From Elusimicrobiota bacterium (GTDB lineage Bacteria > Elusimicrobiota > Elusimicrobia > Elusimicrobiales > UBA9959), in NCBI GenBank assembly GCA_012517235.1, contig JAAYVI010000029.1, forward strand, positions 17,831 to 81,830: a stretch of DNA of 64,000 bases, given 5' to 3'. The notes beneath the pieces were generated by a model. It was not told the origin of the DNA, did no database searches, and was given only the letters and a program-made list of their open reading frames with translations. Of the stretch, positions 9,578-16,938 are shown piece by piece. Every line of letters starts with the position of its first letter. The first letter of the stretch is position 1. The position numbers and the translations under genes are program-made.

Positions 9578-9619
9578 TAAGATTTATTTTATCTTATTTT
9601 GTTAGAATATTGGATATTT

Positions 9620-10306
9620 ATGCAAAATAAGAATCTTATATGTATGGAGCCTGTTTATAAAGCTCAAGCCGATAAGCTTCAAGAAAAGATTTTAAAAACG
9701 GAAAAAGAAGCGGAAGATATTTTGGAGAAAATATGCTTTACCGAGATTCTTATAAGAAATTTTGAAAAAGAAAAGATAGAGCCTAAGCTTAAAAAGCTCG
9801 AAGACAGATTGAATAATCTTAAAATTCTTTTGGGTATGAAATCAAAAAGCGAAAAAAAATATAAAAAAGAGAATGAAAAAAATACCGACGAAGAAAATTT
9901 AAAAAGTATTTATAGAAAACTGGCAAAGGCTTATCATCCGGATAAAAACGCATCGGCTTCGGTAAAAAATTTTTATTGCGAGAGAATGAAAGAAATAAAT
10001 CTGCTTTTTTCAAAAAAAGACATAAACGGTTTGAAAAGGATTTTGAGAAAATCTTTTCTCGAACTGCAAAACGGAGATTCCAATCTTTTTCGCATGGAAA
10101 AACTCAAAAAAATTTTAGAAGAGGCCGAGGAGGAAAAAAGATTTTATTCGGATAAAATGGACGAAGTTCTTAAAAGTGCGCGTTATAAGGCCACAAAAAT
10201 GAAAGAAGAAGAATTGAAAATTTTTTTATCTGAAAAGGAAGAGGAAATAAAAAGGGAAATAAAAATTTATTCGGAAATATTTTATTCATCTTTAAAAAAA
10301 AGATAA
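9620..10306 (+). CDS. J-domain (DnaJ-like) protein
   Basis: About 228 residues from the ATG at 9620 (the ORF track extends to a TTG at 9599; an ATG at 9644 is also possible and none has a good ribosome site). Charged coiled-coil-like helices (about 5-80) precede a central J domain: 'LKSIYRKLAKAYHPDKNASA' carries the HPD tripeptide that stimulates DnaK ATPase. After it another Lys/Glu-rich helix runs to the end. No Gly/Phe linker, zinc-finger or C-terminal substrate domain, so it is a type III J protein recruiting Hsp70 to an unknown client. Neighbours give no hint. A TTAGAATAT -10-like string lies just upstream. Confidence 0.75.
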   Translation: MQNKNLICMEPVYKAQADKLQEKILKTEKEAEDILEKICFTEILIRNFEKEKIEPKLKKLEDRLNNLKILLGMKSKSEKKYKKENEKNTDEENLKSIYRKLAKAYHPDKNASASVKNFYCERMKEINLLFSKKDINGLKRILRKSFLELQNGDSNLFRMEKLKKILEEAEEEKRFYSDKMDEVLKSARYKATKMKEEELKIFLSEKEEEIKREIKIYSEIFYSSLKKR

Positions 10307-10320
10307 ATTTTTTTATATTA

Positions 10321-11127
10321 TCAAAAAATAAATCCGATAGATAAACCGATTTTAGAGTATTTAACATCAAAGTTGTAATCTAAAACTTTATAAGAACCAT
10401 TATTAACGGAATATAAAAATTCAAATAAAATATTTTGAGACTGAAATCCTATACCCGCTCCATAGTATAATCCACCGCTTAGATCACCAATCAACTTATA
10501 ATCATCGTCACCCATAAAAAAATTATAACCAAGATGTCCTAAAAAGTATCCCGATAAATCATTTTCATTTCCTAAAGGCATTTTTAGAAAAGCATATAAA
10601 GGAACAAAGTTAAAATCACCTTCGCTGTCTTTTATTGATCTGGGGAATTGATATGTCACTCCAATGCCTAATTTATTGCGCATATCAGATGGAAACATAA
10701 ATTCAAATGAAAATGAGAATGCCGTATTTATATCGGCGGAATTGCTTAATCCTTCTCCAGATATTTTTTGTTTTCCCCCCATATCTATAGTCATTTTAAG
10801 GAAACTTTGATCTTTAGCTTTTTTATACTCGTTTTCAATTTTTTTTGAATCATATTCGGGTGAGGAAAGTGAATGTGGAATAGTTTGTTTAAATATTTTT
10901 ATTTCTTGCGGAATTTCTTCAAATTTTACATAATGTGTATTTTCCCAGGGTATTTGATACACTTTACCGTCTGCAGTTTTAATTCTGTAATATTCATTCG
11001 TTTTTATTTCAATAAATTGTCCTTGCAAGACTTCCCCCGTATCCTTCTTTACAATTTCATCTGCAAATAAAATATTCCCACATAAAAACATTATTAAAGG
11101 AGTTAGTTTTAATAAATTTTTTTTCAT
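10321..11127 (-). CDS. Outer-membrane beta-barrel-like protein
   Basis: A 268-residue exported protein of unknown function. Signal peptide 'MKKNLLKLTPLIMFLCGNILFA', then a small beta-rich segment about 25-75 ('GEVLQGQFIEIKTNEYYRIK', like short domains that sense or bind in the periplasm), a charged linker, then alternating amphipathic strands from about 105 to the end with a terminal Phe ('KIGLSIGFIF'), the usual outer-membrane insertion signal. Length would fit an 8-10 strand barrel. It is a single gene with a long AT-rich upstream region. I do not recognise a named family. Confidence 0.65.
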   Translation of the reverse strand: MKKNLLKLTPLIMFLCGNILFADEIVKKDTGEVLQGQFIEIKTNEYYRIKTADGKVYQIPWENTHYVKFEEIPQEIKIFKQTIPHSLSSPEYDSKKIENEYKKAKDQSFLKMTIDMGGKQKISGEGLSNSADINTAFSFSFEFMFPSDMRNKLGIGVTYQFPRSIKDSEGDFNFVPLYAFLKMPLGNENDLSGYFLGHLGYNFFMGDDDYKLIGDLSGGLYYGAGIGFQSQNILFEFLYSVNNGSYKVLDYNFDVKYSKIGLSIGFIF

Positions 11128-11317
11128 TTTTTCTCCAAAACTTATTAAAATAATAGCCTTAGAATAGCTTAAATTATTTCACTTTGTATTTCAAGTGTTC
11201 TTGTTTTAATTTTTTTTCTTTTTATTAAGTAAATCAAAACAGATAAAACACTTATATTAACTAAATTATCAAAATCAAGCTTACTTGTAATCTGTGAGTT
11301 AAATAAGTATTAGTTTT

Positions 11318-11345
11318 TAAAAGCAGGCGAAGGAAATCGCATGCA
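11318..11345 (-). repeat. Decayed tRNA-Gly 3'-end remnant
   Basis: TAAAAGCAGGCGAAGGAAATCGCATGCA differs by two bases from the same stretch in the two tandem units at 11.7-12.05 kb, which in turn match the last 18 bases of the tRNA-Gly gene. It lies about 28 bases from one end of the dispersed repeat at 11373-11526, so the two repeat types adjoin here. The preceding 190 bases (11128-11317) are AT-rich and I see no gene or clear motif in them. Confidence 0.6.
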
Positions 11346-11372
11346 TAATTTTCCCATTTGCCGTTTAGCTTG

Positions 11373-11526
11373 CTTGCTATTCTCGCCGCTAAAAAACCAT
11401 GACAGCTCGTAGCTTTCGGCAATTTCTCGCCGTCCCGATTGGGAAACCAGTCCCGTCGGTTTCCCCCGATAAATCGGGCCCCCCTTCCGCTACGGCCCGT
11501 CTTCAAAACCGCCGAAAGCTTTTATA
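11373..11526 (-). repeat. Dispersed 154-bp structured repeat, copy 1
   Basis: Read on the minus strand this 154-base block matches 59291-59444 with about 8 differences. It is bounded inside by the inverted pair AGCTTTCGGC / GCCGAAAGCT and contains CCCGATTTATCGGG and an AAACC...GGTTT pair, so it can fold extensively. The ORF track shows an 81-residue ORF across it, but half of the differences between the two copies change the amino acid, so I read it as non-coding. The sequence between 11527 and 11584 resembles the corresponding upstream flank of copy 2, suggesting that the true repeat is longer. Confidence 0.8.
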
Positions 11527-11584
11527 CATAAAGACTTTCTTTCATATATCTCGTATTATGTTTTAGGCTTAAAAACGCAAGCTT

Positions 11585-11697
11585 GCTTTTTTGCCAATCG
11601 TCCATTCTTCTAATCGTCTAATCTTCTTTTTTTGCTATACGTCCACACATCTAATCTTCTACGCCTCTGTTTTGCTACGCATCTATACATCTATTTT
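11585..11697. repeat. Low-complexity word repeat (AATCGTC / ATCTATACATC type)
   Basis: Short imperfect words such as AATCGTC, TCTAATCTTC, TTTGCTA and ATCTATACATC recur over about 110 bases. On the other strand they read as GATGTATAGATG and TAGCAAAA, the same words that flank the second copy of the dispersed repeat at 59.1-59.5 kb. No coding potential is visible. Confidence 0.55.
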
Positions 11698-12051
11698 GCC
11701 GAGCAGTCGGCTTTACTTTTCTATGATAAGTGATTGAGCAGGTCTAAAAGCGGGCGAAGGGAATCGCATGCACAACTCTCACGCTCGCCGCCGCTCGCGT
11801 TCGGTCGCGCAGTCCCGCCTCGCGGTCTTCGCGTGCTCGCTCGACAACGCTGCGGCTTTCGATTCCCAACATAAAGCCGAGCAGTCGGCTTTATTTCTTA
11901 GCTAAAAGATTGAGCAAGTCTAAAAGCGGGCGAAGGGAATCGCATGCACAACTCTCACGCTCGCCGCCGCTTGCGTTCGGTCGCGCAGTCCCGCCTCGCG
12001 GTCTTCGCGTGCTCGCTCGACAACGCTGCGGCTTTCGATTCCCAACATAAA
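11698..12051. repeat. Two tandem units (178 and 176 bp), each with a tRNA-Gly 3' end and a 109-bp GC-rich element
   Basis: Units start at 11698 and 11876 with GCCGAGCAGTCGGCTTTA, a small hairpin that on the minus strand would terminate the tRNA transcript. A third, partial unit starts at 12052 and leads into the intact tRNA-Gly. In both full units the tRNA 3' end (AGCGGGCGAAGGGAATCG, 11749-11766 and 11925-11942) is present, but where the tRNA continues with AACCCTCG the units switch to CATGCACAAC and a strikingly GC-rich block. That block is closed by GGGAATCG ... CGATTCCC (11759-11867, 11935-12043; 109 bases each). The two units are nearly identical, so the duplication is recent or being homogenised. 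Confidence 0.85.
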
Positions 12052-12102
12052 GCCGAGCAGTCGGCTTTACTTTTCTATGATAAGTGATTGAACAAGTCTA
12101 AA

Positions 12103-12173
12103 AGCGGGCGAAGGGAATCGAACCCTCGTCTCAACCTTGGCAAGGTCGCGTTCTACCATTGAACCACGCCCGC
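12103..12173 (-). tRNA. tRNA-Gly (anticodon GCC)
   Basis: Minus-strand gene of 71 bases without encoded CCA. Acceptor stem GCGGGCG pairs with CGCCCGC, discriminator U; D-loop 'GGTTCAATGGTAGAACG'; anticodon loop CUUGCCAAG gives GCC, reading GGC/GGT glycine codons; T-arm 'GAGGGTTCGATTCCC'. The discriminator and 3' acceptor strand plus part of the T arm are copied twice in the tandem units just downstream, and once in decayed form at 11318. Confidence 0.95.
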
Positions 12174-12191
12174 GGTAGGATATTTCTATTC

Positions 12192-12226
12192 TAACAAAAA
12201 AAAACCGCGATTTCAATCGCGGTTTT
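12192..12226 (-). terminator. Rho-independent terminator of the ribonuclease gene
   Basis: Stem AAAACCGCGAT / ATCGCGGTTTT with a 4-base loop. On the minus strand it is followed by a run of T's, immediately downstream of the stop at 12246. On the plus strand only a short T run follows, so it acts mainly on the minus strand. Confidence 0.85.
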
Positions 12227-12245
12227 TAAATGTTATCGTCTTAAG

Positions 12246-12827
12246 TTATTTTCCGTATGTTTTCCCTATGTCAAGAAGTATAAAACTCGCATAATGCGTA
12301 GGCGTGTAATAAACGTATGTGCCTCCGCCTATTACTATTCTTTCGGGACCCCTCTCGCTTAAAGAAGGCAAGGCCGTATATTGAGTTTCTCCTATGTAAA
12401 ACTGCTGTTGAGAATCTTTCGGAAGTATTAACGTATACTCTCTGTAATATCCGTTTTCTTTGGGAGGAAGTTTTCCTTCTTTATTTTTGAAAATTTGTCC
12501 GTCTTCTTTGTAAGGAAGCTGTTCGCATTTTGCAATTTTGGAAATCAAATCCAATATGGCGTTGACTCTTCTCTGGTCGCTTATGATAGGAGTAAGAGAT
12601 TTTCCGGGATAAATATTTTCATTGGGATACTTGCAAGTTTCCCTTGTTACTTCATTATCCGTGCCAAGCTGAGGCAAAGGGATATCTATTTGAATTTTAA
12701 GGTTTTCGCTAATTTGAGATAATTGTTTTAAGGAAGAATTTTCAAATTTTTTGTCTTTTTCCTGAGAAAAAGAAGAAGATGAAAAATAAAAAAGCACAGA
12801 GAGAAGAAGGTAAGTTTTTCTTTTCAT
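12246..12827 (-). CDS. Secreted guanyl-specific ribonuclease (barnase / RNase Sa family)
   Basis: A 193-residue protein with a signal peptide (MKRKTYLLLSVLFYFSSSSFS). Residues 85-187 match the microbial RNase fold: helix 'VNAILDLISK', 'LPYKEDGQIFKNKEGKLP' (about 104-121), 'GYYREYTLILP' with the catalytic Glu at 130, 'ERIVIGG' with the catalytic Arg at 163, and 'YYTPTHYASFILLD' with the catalytic His at 178. All three catalytic positions of the family are therefore present. It would cleave RNA after guanosine outside the cytoplasm. The 60-residue N-terminal part (23-83) is unrecognised. No barstar-like inhibitor gene is visible nearby. It is a single-gene unit with its own terminator. Assignment is by motif recall. 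Confidence 0.78.
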   Translation of the reverse strand: MKRKTYLLLSVLFYFSSSSFSQEKDKKFENSSLKQLSQISENLKIQIDIPLPQLGTDNEVTRETCKYPNENIYPGKSLTPIISDQRRVNAILDLISKIAKCEQLPYKEDGQIFKNKEGKLPPKENGYYREYTLILPKDSQQQFYIGETQYTALPSLSERGPERIVIGGGTYVYYTPTHYASFILLDIGKTYGK

Positions 12828-12931
12828 AATACAAATTATGCTGGAAAAAATATTTAATAATAAGGGTCTAAAGTCCTATCCTTATATGGGTCTTTGGTTA
12901 TAATTATAAGTTGATATTAATCAAACTCATA

Positions 12932-12960
12932 TTGATTTTTCAAGTGGAATATATTATAAT
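12932..12960 (+). promoter_or_regulatory. Sigma70-type promoter of the Hxs locus
   Basis: TTGATT (12932-12937), 17-base spacer, TATAAT (12955-12960): the best-spaced promoter seen in the window. It precedes the exported protein at 13005 and probably drives the first radical-SAM island. The rest of the 12828-13004 gap is AT-rich without other clear signals. Confidence 0.7.
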
Positions 12961-13004
12961 TATTATAGTCCTTTTTCTGTTTGACTAAGGCAGAGGGGGA
13001 ATTT

Positions 13005-13745
13005 ATGAAAGCTAAAAAAATCATATTTTGGTCTTATTTGATAGGCTCAATATTTCTTGTTTCCAATATAATAGACTCCGAAACTCTTACTATTACTACT
13101 TATTATCCCGCTCCGTATGGCGGTTATGTCAGAATGCTTACCACGGATACTACTCTGCTTGCTAGAGACGGAGGAAATGTCGGAGTGGGCACAGCGGCTC
13201 CTAGCGAAAAACTTCATTTGGCAACCGGCAACCTTTTGGTGTCGGCGGGAAATGCTACGTTAAATAGCGGCGTTCTGGCCGTCAATGCTCCAAACGGTTC
13301 CGTTGCTAACTTTAATGACGGAACCGGCCCTTGCTGTTCTAACTATTATACCGTTTCAATAAACGAAGGAAGAGGCCAAAGGCCTACCTTGCAGTTTCAC
13401 GATGCCGGTCAAGCCGAAGGCCAGATAATATTACAGCCGGACATAGGCGGCGGACAAAGAGGGTTTAGATTCCAAAGCGTTCAAACATCTATGGGCGGAC
13501 GATTTACCGGAAATGTTTATATAGAAGGTACTTTAATGGGTATGTGCAGTATTATTTATTACGGGACGGGAGGAGCCGTGGGATGTCCGGCAGGTACCAC
13601 GGTTATGGGTTACTTCGGCGACGGTACCACTAGGCTTACGGGTTATTTAAATAATGGCGGAGATATAAATCAAGCTTCCAGTTGGAGGCCGCTTAGAACA
13701 GGCGGAGAATGGGCGGGTTGGATGTATTGCTGCAGAATACAGTAA
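13005..13745 (+). CDS. Exported surface protein with 'TYYPAPYGGY' and 'GVGTxxPSEKLH' motifs
   Basis: 246 residues from the ATG at 13005, which has a GAGGGGGA ribosome site; the track's TTG start at 12981 lies in or before that site. A signal peptide (MKAKKIIFWSYLIGSIFLVSNIIDS) is followed by 'TLTITTYYPAPYGGYVRML' and then 'NVGVGTAAPSEKLHLATGN', the segment seen in many phage-tail-fibre and surface-appendage proteins. The remainder is Gly/Asn-rich beta-type sequence with paired Cys (CC near 107-108; WMYCCRIQ at the end). It sits nine bases before the hxs genes, behind their promoter, and might be a display protein or a substrate; function unknown. Confidence 0.75.
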   Translation: MKAKKIIFWSYLIGSIFLVSNIIDSETLTITTYYPAPYGGYVRMLTTDTTLLARDGGNVGVGTAAPSEKLHLATGNLLVSAGNATLNSGVLAVNAPNGSVANFNDGTGPCCSNYYTVSINEGRGQRPTLQFHDAGQAEGQIILQPDIGGGQRGFRFQSVQTSMGGRFTGNVYIEGTLMGMCSIIYYGTGGAVGCPAGTTVMGYFGDGTTRLTGYLNNGGDINQASSWRPLRTGGEWAGWMYCCRIQ

Positions 13746-13754
13746 GGAGGAAAT

Positions 13755-14189
13755 TTGGAAAAAATAAAAGTATCTCTAAACAAATATTCTTTGCCGCAAA
13801 TAAGGTATGCCGCTTATGTTTTTACTAAGGATTTTTATGCCGAAATAAAAAAGAATAAAGATTTATGCGAAATAATGTTTTCGCCTAAGAATTCGGGCAA
13901 AAAAGTTTCTGTTAAAAGAAAATTTTTAACGGAACTTGAGGATGAAAAATTCAGGAGCGAGCTTTTTGACGCCAATAGGGAATTAAGAGAATATCTGATA
14001 AAAAGCGCTTTGGTTTATAAACCGGCGGATACCGTTAAGGAACCGGACGGATTAACCGAAGAAGAAGAAAAAGAACTGGATAAAATAATAGCGGAAGTCG
14101 AAGCTGAATTAAAGAAAGAAAAAGAGGATCCTTTGGAAATAAAAAAGACATGGGAAGAAAAATATGGCGGTAAAAATAAAAGAAAATAA
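13755..14189 (+). CDS. hxsD: HxsD-like protein 1 (His-Xaa-Ser system)
   Basis: 144 residues, TTG start with a strong AAGGAGG site six bases before it. The N-terminal 90 residues follow the HxsD pattern: 'YSLPQIRYAAYVFTKDFYAEI' (strand-helix), then a helix ending 'FDANRELREYLIKSALVY', equivalent to the 'LLND..LRE' helix from which that family was described. A Glu/Lys-rich tail (105-144) is additional. HxsD proteins accompany the radical SAM enzymes HxsB and HxsC and may help recognise the precursor; their biochemistry is unresolved. It overlaps hxsB by 26 bases. A second, shorter homologue lies on the other side of hxsB. Confidence 0.65.
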   Translation: MEKIKVSLNKYSLPQIRYAAYVFTKDFYAEIKKNKDLCEIMFSPKNSGKKVSVKRKFLTELEDEKFRSELFDANRELREYLIKSALVYKPADTVKEPDGLTEEEEKELDKIIAEVEAELKKEKEDPLEIKKTWEEKYGGKNKRK

Positions 14190-15615
14190 AAAGCTCGATA
14201 AAACTTCTTTCAATTTTAGAAAGATAAACGGCGGGGTAGTATTAAGCAACGATTTCGGCTGTCATTGCGTATTAAGCGAAAAAGATTTTGAAAAAATACT
14301 GAAAGGTAAAAAAATACCTTCTTACTTGGAAGAAAGACTTTCGGAAGCTGGTTTTATTTCTAAAAAAATGGATTTTGATAAGCTTTTTTCCGGCTGGCAA
14401 AAAAAGAACTCTTTTTTATATACCGGCCCTGGTTTAAATATATTCGTTCTTACTTTAAGGTGTAATCATAAATGTCTTTATTGCCAAAGCGGCGCTTTGA
14501 GTCAAAACGGAAAAAAATCCGACATGTCATGGCAAACCGCCAAAAAATCCGTAGATATGGCTTTTTCTTCTCCCAATCCCAATATATCGATAGAATTTCA
14601 AGGAGGAGAGCCTTTGGCCAACTGGCCGGTATTGGAGAAAACGGTTAAGTATGCCAGAAAAAAACAGAAGGATTCAAAAAAGAACTTATTTATAGCCCTG
14701 GTTTCAAATTTAAGCTTGATGGATGAAAAAAAAGCCGAATTTTTGCTGAAAAATGAAATTTCCATATGTACTTCTCTTGACGGACCTTCTTTTATACATA
14801 ATAAAAACCGCCCTTTTTCTTTAGGAAACTCTCACTCGCTTACTGTCAAATGGATAAAGTATTTTATGAAAAGGCATGACGAGCAAAAAGATTTGTCTTA
14901 TAGGATTTTTAAGCCCAGCGCTTTATTGACTGTATCTAAAAATTCTTTGGGATTTCATAAAGAAATAATAGACGAATATGTTTCTTTGGGTCTTGAAAGT
15001 ATTTTTTTTAGGCCTCTCTCTCCGATAGGATATGCGGCAAAATATTGGGATAAGATAGGTTATAATTCGAAAGAGTTTTTATCTTTTTACAGAAAAGGTC
15101 TCGAATATATAATATCGCTCAATTTAAAGGGTAAAAAGATATCCGAAAAAACGGCTCAAATGCTTTTGACTAAAATTTTTGATTTTAAGGATCCGGGATT
15201 TCTGGATTTAAGATGTCCCTGCGGGGCTTCGGTCGGGCAGATAGCTTATAACTGGGACGGTTCGATTTATACCTGCGACGAAGGAAGAATGATAGGTTGG
15301 GAAGGAGACGATTTTTTTAAGGCGGGAGATATAAACAAGTCTTCGTATAAAGACATAATAAACAGCTCCGCTACAAAAGGATGTATGGTAACTTCCAATT
15401 TGGAAAATCAGCCGATGTGTTTTAGATGCGCCTATAAACCGTGGTGCGGAGTCTGTCCCGCCGTCAATTATGAGGCTCAAAAAACTCCTTGGGGAAATAT
15501 AATTTCTTCTCAGCGTTGCGAAATATTTATGGGAATATTCGATATTTTGTTCGAGCTTTTAGGCAAAAAGAGAGAGTCTGAAGTCCTTAAAAGCTGGATA
15601 TCGGAGGATAAATGA
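14164..15615 (+). CDS. hxsB: His-Xaa-Ser system radical SAM/SPASM maturase HxsB
   Basis: 483 residues. An N-terminal domain (1-85, probably leader-binding) precedes the radical SAM core with CxxxCxxC at C100/C104/C107 ('RCNHKCLYCQSG') and 'FQGGEP' at 145-150. The C-terminal SPASM region has the full HxsB-type set: 'CPCGASVGQ', 'GSIYTCDEGRM', 'CFRCAYKPWCGVCP' and a final 'RCEIFM'. It should use SAM cleavage to modify the His-Xaa-Ser precursor encoded 1.3 kb downstream, in the cytoplasm, with two auxiliary Fe-S clusters. Flanked and overlapped by the two HxsD-like genes. Two paralogues occur at 22448 and 34123. The name rests on recalled motifs and on the adjacent H-x-S precursor. Confidence 0.85.
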   Translation: MAVKIKENKKLDKTSFNFRKINGGVVLSNDFGCHCVLSEKDFEKILKGKKIPSYLEERLSEAGFISKKMDFDKLFSGWQKKNSFLYTGPGLNIFVLTLRCNHKCLYCQSGALSQNGKKSDMSWQTAKKSVDMAFSSPNPNISIEFQGGEPLANWPVLEKTVKYARKKQKDSKKNLFIALVSNLSLMDEKKAEFLLKNEISICTSLDGPSFIHNKNRPFSLGNSHSLTVKWIKYFMKRHDEQKDLSYRIFKPSALLTVSKNSLGFHKEIIDEYVSLGLESIFFRPLSPIGYAAKYWDKIGYNSKEFLSFYRKGLEYIISLNLKGKKISEKTAQMLLTKIFDFKDPGFLDLRCPCGASVGQIAYNWDGSIYTCDEGRMIGWEGDDFFKAGDINKSSYKDIINSSATKGCMVTSNLENQPMCFRCAYKPWCGVCPAVNYEAQKTPWGNIISSQRCEIFMGIFDILFELLGKKRESEVLKSWISEDK

Positions 15616-15887
15616 AGTTTAAAAGCAAAGCCGATACCTCGGTTTATTCCTTGGAAGCTCTTAAATTGGCTTCTTACATACTTGACGAATGGCAGTTTAA
15701 AATATCGACTTTCGGAGAGATAGAGGTAGACGGAGAGAATCCGGAAAAAGGATTTAAGGAATTGTTAAACGAAGCTTTGAATCAGCAATGCCGTATAGAT
15801 TTGGCTTCTAAAAATTCCAAAATAGCAAATATAATAATAACCAAAGCGGTTCTATCTGCTTTAGGCGAAAAGGAGGCGAATAAATGA
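15612..15887 (+). CDS. hxsD: HxsD-like protein 2 (His-Xaa-Ser system)
   Basis: 91 residues. The sequence 'TSVYSLEALKLASYILDEW', a strand with 'FKELLNEALNQQCRIDLA' and a final helix 'NSKIANIIITKAVLSALG' fits the HxsD layout (length about 90-110, 'LLN...R' motif). It starts within the stop of hxsB (ATGA overlap) and its own stop overlaps the next gene, so stoichiometric co-translation is likely. Presence of two different HxsD-like proteins around one HxsB is unusual. They may form a heterodimeric precursor-recognition unit; that is inference. Confidence 0.7.
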   Translation: MKFKSKADTSVYSLEALKLASYILDEWQFKISTFGEIEVDGENPEKGFKELLNEALNQQCRIDLASKNSKIANIIITKAVLSALGEKEANK

Positions 15888-16936
15888 AGAAAAATCTCAT
15901 TATAGCCGCCGTGGTGTTAATGGGCATAGCTTTAATATATAAATATTCTTCCAAACCGAAAACTATTTCTGCGCCGGGAATTCCTTTGCCGGTTCAGAAC
16001 GAAGATGTGGGAGCATCTTTGCCGGCGGATGCCAAAAAGGTTATTTCCGAATCCGAAACCGATATAGTCGGTTCTTGTTCTAAAAATATAGCTTCAATAT
16101 TGGAGGATTTCGGTAAAATTTGGGACGTGGCTCCGGCCAAAGATAAAAAAGTGCCTTTGATAAATCAGGAAGATAGTTTGAAAATATCGGAAATGCTTGC
16201 TTCTTACGAATCATGCTCGGCATTGTCTTTAGGCGATAGAGATAAATGCGAATCTTTGCCTTCAAAATACGGTGTGGGGGGAAGACTCCTTTTTCCGAGG
16301 GAACTTTGCAAATACAAATACGATAATATAGCTTTAGCCGCATATTCAGCCGGTAAATATGAAAAAAAAGAAGTTTGTTCGGATTTTTTGTATTCTCATA
16401 ATATAGAAGGAGTTAGTGTAGAAGATTTTTGTCAAGCGCTTAAAAAAGGATTCCCTTCTGTTTGCGAAGAAATGAAAGGTAAAGTGGATAAAGATATACT
16501 AAAAGGATGTTATTTTATTTTCCCCAAAAATATAAGTTCTTGCGGAAAAGAAGCAGACTGCGCCGATTCTTATTCGGCTTATGAAGCTTTCTCTTCCGGA
16601 AAATCGGAAAAATGCTTATCTAAAGAAAGCTGTTCCGCTTTGACGAACAAATCGGAATCGTTTTGTTCTCCTCTAAAAGAAAAACTTTTAAATTTTTATT
16701 GCGAAGCTTATTCCAAAGGTCTTAAAAAAGCCGAAGAAGACGCAAAGAAAATGGAAGAAATGGAAAAAGCGAAAATAGCCGACATAGAAAAACAAAAAGC
16801 TTATGAAGAGAGAAAAAGGAAAGACGCGGAAAAAGCGGAACAAGAAAAAATAAAGGAAAAACTTAAAAGGGCCCAGGAAGATGCCGATAAGGAAATAAAA
16901 AAGTTACTTGAAAAAAGACCCGGGTCGGGAGAATAA
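15884..16936 (+). CDS. Membrane-anchored Cys-rich protein with C-terminal coiled coil (Hxs locus)
   Basis: 350 residues, no family recognised. One N-terminal membrane segment or uncleaved signal ('LIIAAVVLMGIALIYKY', about 5-21), then an exported domain (about 55-285) with 14 cysteines at irregular spacing, suggesting several disulfides or repeated small helical pairs. The last 65 residues are a continuous charged helix ('EEDAKKMEEMEKAKIADIEK') rich in Glu/Lys, likely a coiled coil. It lies between the second HxsD-like gene (4-base overlap) and the precursor (2-base gap), so it is probably an export, anchoring or maturation partner of the modified His-Xaa-Ser protein. Function is inferred from position only. 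Confidence 0.7.
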   Translation: MKKNLIIAAVVLMGIALIYKYSSKPKTISAPGIPLPVQNEDVGASLPADAKKVISESETDIVGSCSKNIASILEDFGKIWDVAPAKDKKVPLINQEDSLKISEMLASYESCSALSLGDRDKCESLPSKYGVGGRLLFPRELCKYKYDNIALAAYSAGKYEKKEVCSDFLYSHNIEGVSVEDFCQALKKGFPSVCEEMKGKVDKDILKGCYFIFPKNISSCGKEADCADSYSAYEAFSSGKSEKCLSKESCSALTNKSESFCSPLKEKLLNFYCEAYSKGLKKAEEDAKKMEEMEKAKIADIEKQKAYEERKRKDAEKAEQEKIKEKLKRAQEDADKEIKKLLEKRPGSGE

Positions 16937-16938
16937 TT

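Noticed and set aside
9599-9619. TTG start of the J-domain protein
   Set aside because: No ribosome site and it overlaps a likely -10 box; ATG at 9620 or 9644 preferred.
11261-11506. 81-residue ORF 'MKTGRSGRGARFIGGN...' as a gene
   Set aside because: Lies in the dispersed repeat. The copy at 59311 differs with as many amino-acid-changing as silent substitutions, and no ribosome site is present.
11698-12120. CRISPR array
   Set aside because: Only two and a partial unit, with 176-178 base repeats and no spacers; explained as tRNA-end duplication.
12981-13004. TTG start of the exported protein at 13 kb
   Set aside because: The ribosome site GAGGGGGA lies after it and points to the ATG at 13005, which begins a proper signal peptide.
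13005-13745. Phage tail fibre origin of the 'GVGTxxPSEKLH' protein
   Set aside because: Has a signal peptide and no phage genes nearby; treated as a host surface protein.
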